From assembly GCA_013141055.1 (NCBI GenBank), contig JABFRS010000001.1:1178001-1242000 (forward strand): a DNA stretch of 64,000 nucleotides, read 5' to 3'. This document shows positions 58,585 to 64,000 of the stretch, piece after piece. Every line of letters starts with the position of its first letter. The first letter of the stretch is position 1. A program made the position numbers and the translations under genes. The notes below the pieces were generated by a model, which saw only the letters and a list, made by a program, of their open reading frames with translations, searched no databases and was not told where the DNA came from. Source of the stretch: Cyclobacteriaceae bacterium. Its GTDB lineage: Bacteria; Bacteroidota; Bacteroidia; Cytophagales; Cyclobacteriaceae.

Positions 58585-58592
58585 CAAAGGTA
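58585..58592 (-). promoter_or_regulatory. Possible -7 element of the glycosyltransferase gene
   Basis: TACCTTTG on the minus strand fits TAnnTTTG and ends nine bases before the ATG at 58575. No -33 box at normal spacing. Confidence 0.3.
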
Positions 58593-58662
58593 AACGCGAT
58601 TTATTGATTTGAAAATTAAACTCTTTATCTTAATCTTTCAATCCAATCTTCAAATCAACAAT

Positions 58663-59166
58663 ATGAGAATCTTATTAATAGCAATACTCGCTTTTACAAT
58701 GATCCCGGCCTTCGCTCAGGGTAAATACGAAAAAGATGTAGCCTCCACAGATGCAATTATTAGTGCCTTGTATGGTGTTATCTCCGGCGACCCAGGGCAA
58801 GCACGCGATTGGGAGCGTTTCAAGTATCTATTTAAACCGGAAGCGAGATTAATTCCTACACGTAAAAGCAAGACTGGTGAACTTACACTTCAGGCTCTTA
58901 CTCCCCTGGAGTACGTGGAGTTATTTTCCTCCAGAGTATCTACAGGTTTTTTTGAAAAGGAATTGCATCGTACTACAGAAACCTATGGTACGGTAACGCA
59001 TATCTTCAGCACGTACGAAACCAAAGAGAAAACCGATGGGCCTGTTACAAATCGCGGGATCAATAGCATTCAGTTGTTCTTTGACGGACAGCGATATTAT
59101 ATTGTCAATATATTCTGGTGTGCCGAAAGTATGGGATATCCGTTGCCGGAGAAATATTTGAAGTAG
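58663..59166 (+). CDS. Exported NTF2/SnoaL-like protein
   Basis: The ATG at 58663 begins a signal peptide ('MRILLIAILAFTMIPAFAQ'); 18 further upstream residues in the open frame are not needed. The mature 148-residue part looks like the NTF2/SnoaL cone fold: 'STDAIISALYGVISGDPG' helix pair, then 'FEKELHRTTETYGTVTHIF' and 'GINSIQLFFDGQRYYIVNIFW' strands. In Bacteroidota such proteins are often of unknown function. It lies seven bases upstream of the M20 peptidase gene and is likely co-transcribed. Confidence 0.8.
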   Translation: MRILLIAILAFTMIPAFAQGKYEKDVASTDAIISALYGVISGDPGQARDWERFKYLFKPEARLIPTRKSKTGELTLQALTPLEYVELFSSRVSTGFFEKELHRTTETYGTVTHIFSTYETKEKTDGPVTNRGINSIQLFFDGQRYYIVNIFWCAESMGYPLPEKYLK

Positions 59167-59173
59167 AAGCTGA

Positions 59174-60682
59174 ATGAAATCTGTCCTATACATAATAATT
59201 TTTCTTTCTGCTTCTGTCACTGCTCAAAAAAGCAGTCCTGATCTCGAAAGCATTTCGAAAAAACATGCAATCGCTTCGTTTGTGGAATTCTATGATCTGC
59301 TAAGCCTCAAGAATGACGCGCACATTCCTGCCGACCTTGAAAAAAATGTAACGTGGTGCGAAGTCGCTTTCTCGAAAAGAGGATTTTCAACCAAAAGACT
59401 CACCACCTCTACCATTCCTCTTTTATTAGCAGAACGGACTGTAAAAAATCCAAAGAAGACAGTTTTAATTTACTTACAAATTGATGGACAACCTGTAAAT
59501 GCGGCCGACTGGCAACAGGAAGATCCATGGAAGCCAGTGCTGAAAGAGAAAGATGCAATGGGTAACTGGAACATAATTCCATATGATAATCTTACCAAGA
59601 CTATCAATCCAGATTGGAGGATATTTGCACGTGCAACATCAGATGCAAAAGGCCCTGCAATGGCATTCCTTGCTTCACTCGATGCATTAAAGGAGTTAAA
59701 GACAGAGCCAAACTTCAATATCAAAGTCATTATGGATTTTGAAGAAGAGTTAGGGTCACCGAATTTACCAGCGGCAGTTGCGACCTATAAAAAAGAACTG
59801 GCCTCAGATATGCTGATCATCTTTGATGGACCTCGTCATATCAGTAACCAACCAACGTTATCTTTTGGCGCACGCGGAATTTGTGAGATCACCCTAACAA
59901 CGTTTGGTCCCCGCACTCCTGTTCATAGTGGGAATTACGGAAACTACACCCCTAATCCTGCATTACGTCTCTCCACTTTGCTTGCATCCATGAAAGATGA
60001 GGAAGGAAAAGTTACTATCCCGGGATTCTATGACGGTGTTATTATTACAGAAGAGGAAAAAAAGATCTTAGCGCAGGTTCCCGATAATGCAGAGGAGATT
60101 AATAAATTTCTTGGTATTGCAGAACCTGACAGGGTTGGAAACAATTTTCAGGAAGGTCTACAGTATCCAACATTGAATATCCGGGGACTGAACTCACTAT
60201 ATATTGGAGATAAAGCGCGTACGCTCATACCAGCAACCGCCACCGCAGAGATTGATATTCGGTTGGTTCCAAGCAGTGATCCAGCACGACTTATTAGCCT
60301 TGTCAGGAGGCATGTCCTTGATGCAGGCTATTACATGGTAGAAAAGGAACCGACAGAGGACGAGCGAATGAAATATCCTAAGATCGCCTCTATGCGATCA
60401 AGCATCTCCTATGGAGCTTTTCAAACTCCCTTTAATTCTGAATGTGGAATCTGGCTAAGCAAGGCAATGGTTAAAGCTTTCGGTAAAGACCCTATTAAAA
60501 TAAGAACAGCAGGTGGATCAATTCCGATTTCACCATTTGTGATCACACTGGGTATTCCGGCAGTAGCTGTTCCAACAGTGAATCCTGATAATAATCAGCA
60601 TGCTGAAAATGAGAACATTCGTGTAGGAAATTATATAGATGCTGTGAAGACTTTTCTCGCGATTCTTTCTGAAAAAATATAA
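59174..60682 (+). CDS. Exported M20 family metallopeptidase
   Basis: The 502-residue protein has a signal peptide ('YIIIFLSASVTAQ') and the di-zinc M20/M28 layout: 'WRIFARATSDAKGPAMAFL' with a metal-binding aspartate, 'KVIMDFEEELGSP' with the catalytic glutamate, 'MLIIFDGPRH', and the dimerisation domain from about residue 225 ('TFGPRTPVHSGNYG'). The last ligand is the histidine in 'NPDNNQHAENENIRVG'. It probably removes single residues from peptides in the periplasm. The family position where a histidine is usual before the first aspartate reads 'ARATSD', a deviation that deserves checking. Confidence 0.88.
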   Translation: MKSVLYIIIFLSASVTAQKSSPDLESISKKHAIASFVEFYDLLSLKNDAHIPADLEKNVTWCEVAFSKRGFSTKRLTTSTIPLLLAERTVKNPKKTVLIYLQIDGQPVNAADWQQEDPWKPVLKEKDAMGNWNIIPYDNLTKTINPDWRIFARATSDAKGPAMAFLASLDALKELKTEPNFNIKVIMDFEEELGSPNLPAAVATYKKELASDMLIIFDGPRHISNQPTLSFGARGICEITLTTFGPRTPVHSGNYGNYTPNPALRLSTLLASMKDEEGKVTIPGFYDGVIITEEEKKILAQVPDNAEEINKFLGIAEPDRVGNNFQEGLQYPTLNIRGLNSLYIGDKARTLIPATATAEIDIRLVPSSDPARLISLVRRHVLDAGYYMVEKEPTEDERMKYPKIASMRSSISYGAFQTPFNSECGIWLSKAMVKAFGKDPIKIRTAGGSIPISPFVITLGIPAVAVPTVNPDNNQHAENENIRVGNYIDAVKTFLAILSEKI

Positions 60683-60692
60683 TCCCATTATT

Positions 60693-61019
60693 ATGTGGAG
60701 TACCGATACTCTCTGGTTTGAAGTCTCAATCGTAACCTTCATTATTCTTCTGGGCAACATCTATTTTAGTCACTTCGAAGAACGAAGCCCGAAAGGAAGA
60801 AAAGTAGTGAAGTATCTGATCACACTTGCCCTTGTTCTCTGCATTTCAATTTTTGTGGGCAGGCTGTATGCTCTGATTTTTATTGGACTATGGTTTATTC
60901 CAATCATCTATATTCATGGTATCATGCTGCCAAGAAAAGGAATCAATGGATGGACGGGAGAACCCAAATCAAAGTATTATGAGTTCAGAGGTTGGGATAA
61001 AAATATTTTCGACAAGTAA
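60693..61019 (+). CDS. Small membrane protein of unknown function
   Basis: The 108-residue protein has three hydrophobic segments ('VSIVTFIILLGNIYF', 'LITLALVLCISIFVG', 'LIFIGLWFIPIIYIHGI') and a soluble C-terminal tail with aromatic and charged residues ('YYEFRGWDKNIFDK'). I do not recognise the family. It starts ten bases after the M20 peptidase stop, so it is probably the last gene of that operon; a terminator follows about 160 bases later. Confidence 0.7.
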   Translation: MWSTDTLWFEVSIVTFIILLGNIYFSHFEERSPKGRKVVKYLITLALVLCISIFVGRLYALIFIGLWFIPIIYIHGIMLPRKGINGWTGEPKSKYYEFRGWDKNIFDK

Positions 61020-61050
61020 TTCTAAAATGAAGATTCTTATCATTCTGGAA

Positions 61051-61167
61051 TTAAAGTAAAGTAGAAGGCGGTGGTAATCCTGCAGAATCTTTCTCGAAGA
61101 AAATATCTTTTATACAAACAAAACAAATCGCAAAAACAATAAGATGGGCTGAATTCCCTGATCTCAT
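61051..61167 (-). CDS. Possible 38-residue small protein
   Basis: In the 302-base stretch without a large gene (61020-61321) the minus strand has an ATG-started frame of 38 residues: a hydrophobic core ('LIVFAICFVCIKDIFF') and a proline-rich end ('GLPPPSTLL'). Size and hydrophobic segment fit a small membrane protein, but the frame could equally be chance. Apart from this and the terminator at 61179-61206, I see nothing else in the stretch. Confidence 0.2.
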   Translation of the reverse strand: MRSGNSAHLIVFAICFVCIKDIFFEKDSAGLPPPSTLL

Positions 61168-61178
61168 TTTAAAATAGA

Positions 61179-61206
61179 AATCCCACTTCATAGAGTAGGA
61201 TTTTTT
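61179..61206 (+). terminator. Intrinsic terminator before dnaX
   Basis: AATCC-C-ACT pairs with AGT-A-GGATT (one mismatch) around a TCATAG loop, followed directly by further T. It probably ends the M20 peptidase operon and isolates dnaX. Confidence 0.6.
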
Positions 61207-61321
61207 GATGCCGAATGTTCCTTTATTCTCATAGCTTCTGGATACTACCAGTATTTCAACTATTCATTTTTAATTTTTTTAAACTTTCATTCTTCATTTT
61301 CAGTTCTATATCTTCGCGTCA

Positions 61322-63054
61322 ATGGAAAATTTCGTTGTTTCAGCCCGCAAATATCGCCCCCTCGGCTTCGAGGAGGTTGTTGGGCAGGATCACATCACTA
61401 CCACACTCAAAAATGCCATCGACAGCAATAAACTGGCTCAGGCACTTTTGTTCTGCGGTCCAAGGGGTGTGGGTAAAACAACCTGCGCACGTATCGTTGC
61501 CAGAATGATCAACGGCTTTGAAGAAAAAGCCGAAGTCAACTCATTGAATATTTTTGAACTCGACGCCGCATCCAATAACTCGGTAGAAGATATCCGCAGC
61601 CTCATAGACCAGGTTCGCTATCCTCCGCAATACGGAAAATTCAAAGTGTATATCATCGATGAGGTGCACATGCTCTCAAACGCTGCCTTCAATGCATTTC
61701 TGAAGACACTGGAAGAGCCACCTTCATATGCGATTTTCATTTTAGCAACGACTGAAAAGCATAAGGTTATTCCTACGATTCTTTCCCGCTGCCAGATATT
61801 TGACTTCAACAGAATTCAGATTTCTGATATCGCAAAACAGTTGAAGAAGATCGCTGACCGCGAAAAAATTAAAACAGAAGAAGCTGCTCTTCACCTGATC
61901 GCACAAAAGGCAGATGGCGCACTTCGTGATGCTCTTTCCATCTTCGATCTGATGGTAACATTCTCCTCCGGAAAAGGTGTTTCTTTCCAGGATGTTATCA
62001 ACAATCTTCATATCCTCGACTATGAATACTATTTCAAAGTAGTTGATGGGCTGCTTGCTGAAAATCCAACAGTTCCTCTTCTCATTTTTGATGAGATCCT
62101 GCGCAAAGGATTCGATGGACAGAATTTTATAGTGGGGCTAAGCGAACATCTTCGCAATCTTATGGTCTCCCAGGACGTCAGGACTGTTCAACTTATGGAA
62201 GTACCTGACGTTACCAAGAAAAAATATATTGAGCAGTCAAAAGCTTCTCCTTATTCATTGCTGCTATCCTGGTTAAGCATCGCTAATCAATGCGACATCC
62301 ATTACAAGGCCAGCAAAAATCAACGCCTCCTGGTAGAGTTGGCATTGATGAAAATGGCTCATTTCAAATCGACTTTTAACGGCCCTGCCCCCCTTCTCGA
62401 ATCTGCGCAAGCAGGGTTAAAAAAAAAATTGAATTAACGAAAGAACCGCAAGTTATTGCGGAAGTTCCACGACCTTCGGAAGAATCCACTTCGAAGTCTT
62501 TAGAGAAACCTATTACTCAACCAAAGATTGCTGTTGAAGAGACCCAAAAACAGCAACCTCAGGAACCTGCTATTCCAAGAACTCCACTCAAAGGAACGAA
62601 AGCAAAGACTTCATTCAATCTCAGCGGGCTCAACAAGAAAAATGATGGCCCTGCGATTGAGGAAAAGATTGAAGAAATTAAAGAAGCTATTATTAACCAC
62701 AAAGTAGTTCTTGCAGAATTGCAGGAAGTATGGAATGAATATGCCGAATTGAGAAAAAATCAAGTGGGAGAATATCAACTTTTGAAACGTGAATTTGAAT
62801 TCGATCATCCAACAATCTTTGTCATTCTTACCAATCCGGTTGAAGAATCTTTCATTGAAAATTTCAGACATGAATGCATCGCTTTCCTTCGGGATCGTCT
62901 GAAAAATTCAGAGCTAACCATTACCACGCGTCTAAAACAAGCAGAAGGAAAAAGGATTATCTATACCTCAAAAGAAAAATTCGAACATCTCGCCGAAAAG
63001 AATCCATATCTCAATGAGTTGAAAGATAAACTAGGGCTGGATTGGGATTTTTAA
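61322..63054 (+). CDS. dnaX: DNA polymerase III gamma/tau subunit, with frame change at an A10 run
   Basis: The zero frame runs to 62437 and encodes 371 residues: an AAA+ clamp-loader ATPase with Walker A 'GPRGVGKT' (46-53), Walker B and DEVH-type 'IIDEVHML', and sensor 'TILSRC', plus the lid and domain III. That is what gamma should contain. At the A10 run (62419-62428), moving one base back, or adding one A, opens a further 208 codons to 63054: a Lys/Glu/Pro-rich linker and a C-terminal tau-like domain ending 'KDKLGLDWDF', total about 577 residues. The zinc ribbon usual after Walker A in bacterial DnaX (four cysteines) is missing: only about a dozen residues separate 'ARMING' from 'LDAASNN'. 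Confidence 0.9.
62412..62461 (+). promoter_or_regulatory. Candidate slippage or frameshift signal in dnaX
   Basis: Ten A (62419-62428) follow an AGGG (62413-62416) about ten bases before the last AAA codon, and a perfect six-pair hairpin CCGCAA-GTTA-TTGCGG lies at 62446-62461. The zero-frame stop TAA is at 62435-62437. The parts resemble known dnaX recoding sites, but the hairpin is 17 bases from the run, further than usual for ribosomal frameshifting. Confidence 0.4.
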
Positions 63055-63125
63055 AGTAGCGTAACAGCAAAGCATTATGAACATGCAGGGCCAAGCGCCA
63101 AAAGTTAAAAGCCAATAGCATTTCA

Positions 63126-63133
63126 TATATTTG
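63126..63133 (+). promoter_or_regulatory. Possible -7 element of pheT
   Basis: TATATTTG fits TAnnTTTG and ends 16 bases before the pheT ATG. The same octamer occurs before the SulP-carbonic anhydrase unit on the other strand. No -33 box was found at normal spacing. Confidence 0.35.
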
Positions 63134-63149
63134 GGGTTCATTTTTCAGC

Positions 63150-64000
63150 ATGACCATCTCATACCAGTGGCTTAGCCAATATATAGACTTACCGGAATCG
63201 CCGGAGGAAATCGGAAAAACACTTACAGACACGGGATTAGAGGTAGAAAGCATTCATTCCTTTGAGTCTGTAAAGGGAGGATTAAAGGGTTTGGTGATTG
63301 GTGAAGTCCTTACCTGCTCAAAGCACCCCAATGCTGACAAGCTTTCCATCACGACTGTTGACGTAGGTCAGCCCAAGCCACTGCAAATCGTTTGTGGAGC
63401 CTCTAATGTTGCCGCAGGGCAAAAGGTGGTAGTCGCTTTGACTGGCACAACAGTGAACCCAACAAAGGGCGATTCTTTCACAATCAAATCTGCAAAGATC
63501 CGCGGCGAGCAAAGTGAAGGAATGATCTGTGCTGAAGATGAAATTGGATTAGGCGAAAGCCATGCAGGAATTATCGTATTGAATACATCTGTTCCTAACG
63601 GAACACTGGCATCTGATTTCTATAAAGTAACATCTGATTCTATCATTGAAATTGGCTTGACTCCAAACAGAGCTGAAGCCGCTTCACATATTGGTGTGGC
63701 TCGTGATATCAAAGCTGCAAAAGGCAGGGATATTAAATGGCCATCGGTTGATGCTTTCAAAGTTGAATCAAAGAGCCTTATAATTGATGTCGCAGTTGAA
63801 AACACGATCGCATGTCCTCGTTTTTCGGGAGTGACCATTTCGGGAGTGACTATTAAGGAATCACCTGAATGGCTTAAAAGTCGTCTTCGTTCCATCGGAC
63901 TCACATCGATCAACAACATAGTAGATATTACAAATTTCGTTTTGCACGAACTCGGGCAGCCGCTTCACGCCTATGATGCCGATAAGGTAGCAGGAAATAA
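63150..64000 (+). CDS. pheT: Phenylalanyl-tRNA synthetase beta subunit, 3' end missing
   Basis: The first 283 codons of a gene that should encode about 800 residues; it runs off the window. The start 'MTISYQWLSQYIDLPESPEEI' is typical (quoted minus its last residues). The EMAP-like tRNA-binding domain follows at about 40-150 ('GEVLTCSKHPNADKL', 'GASNVAAGQKV', 'IRGEQSEGMICAEDE'). The B-domain begins with 'ITPNRAEAASHIGVARDI'-like residues, and 'NNIVDITNFVLHELGQPLHAYD' is also characteristic in part. It charges tRNA-Phe together with PheS, encoded elsewhere. Confidence 0.95.
   Translation, partial: MTISYQWLSQYIDLPESPEEIGKTLTDTGLEVESIHSFESVKGGLKGLVIGEVLTCSKHPNADKLSITTVDVGQPKPLQIVCGASNVAAGQKVVVALTGTTVNPTKGDSFTIKSAKIRGEQSEGMICAEDEIGLGESHAGIIVLNTSVPNGTLASDFYKVTSDSIIEIGLTPNRAEAASHIGVARDIKAAKGRDIKWPSVDAFKVESKSLIIDVAVENTIACPRFSGVTISGVTIKESPEWLKSRLRSIGLTSINNIVDITNFVLHELGQPLHAYDADKVAGN

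Noticed and set aside
1..64000. Search for tRNA, rRNA, tmRNA and known riboswitches
   Set aside because: No cloverleaf with a CCA end, rRNA signature or familiar riboswitch core was noticed in the intergenic regions by eye; a covariance-model search would be needed to be certain.

Overview
The window reads as a chromosomal segment of a heterotrophic, probably gliding member of the Bacteroidota, most likely near the Cytophagales. The evidence is: proteins ending in gliding-motility-associated (CHU_C-type) type IX secretion C-terminal domains, two PorP/SprF outer-membrane proteins, Bacteroidota-restricted families (DUF2851, DUF3078, DUF2309), and several -7 promoter elements matching TAnnTTTG. 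Coding density is high. I see no rRNA, tRNA, CRISPR array, phage or insertion sequence. The genus is inference.

Layout. 1-8091: end of a helix-hairpin-helix protein, ammonium transporter, acetyltransferase, DUF3078 protein (frame broken in its signal peptide), single-domain response regulator, LysM lytic transglycosylase, O-methyltransferase and M16 peptidase. 8092-8371: gene-free, with nested inverted repeats and a strong terminator, a candidate small RNA. 8372-16514: minus-strand housekeeping genes (nucleoside phosphorylase, NeuD-like acyltransferase, membrane protein, DUF2851, pyrF, lolA-like, ftsK). 16676-36409: a surface-protein region. A propeller sensor kinase and LuxR-type regulator precede three mosaic secreted proteins with CHU_C tails, two PorP/SprF partners and a lipoprotein prolyl oligopeptidase. 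36444-41716: two DUF3592 membrane proteins, pyrD, DUF4136 protein, xerD, aroQ and a class V aminotransferase.

41760-53827 is the most interesting part: an inorganic-carbon locus. It encodes DabA and DabB (a bicarbonate-accumulating pair with the DabA Cys/Asp/His/Cys metal site intact), two SulP anion transporters, a beta-carbonic anhydrase and an outer-membrane porin. They lie in three transcription units, and each unit opens with a small unrecognised protein that has a hydrophobic N-terminus and an acidic middle. No carbon-fixing enzyme is present, so the likely role is feeding bicarbonate to anaplerotic and biosynthetic carboxylations at low CO2.

54026-64000 holds marC, rnhA, a saccharopine dehydrogenase-like gene, cdd, an esterase, a family 2 glycosyltransferase, an NTF2-like protein, an M20 peptidase, a small membrane protein, dnaX and the start of pheT. 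dnaX changes frame at a run of ten A at the expected gamma/tau boundary. It could be programmed slippage. However, two other genes here also break at homopolymers and are repaired by one added base, so sequence error must be excluded first.
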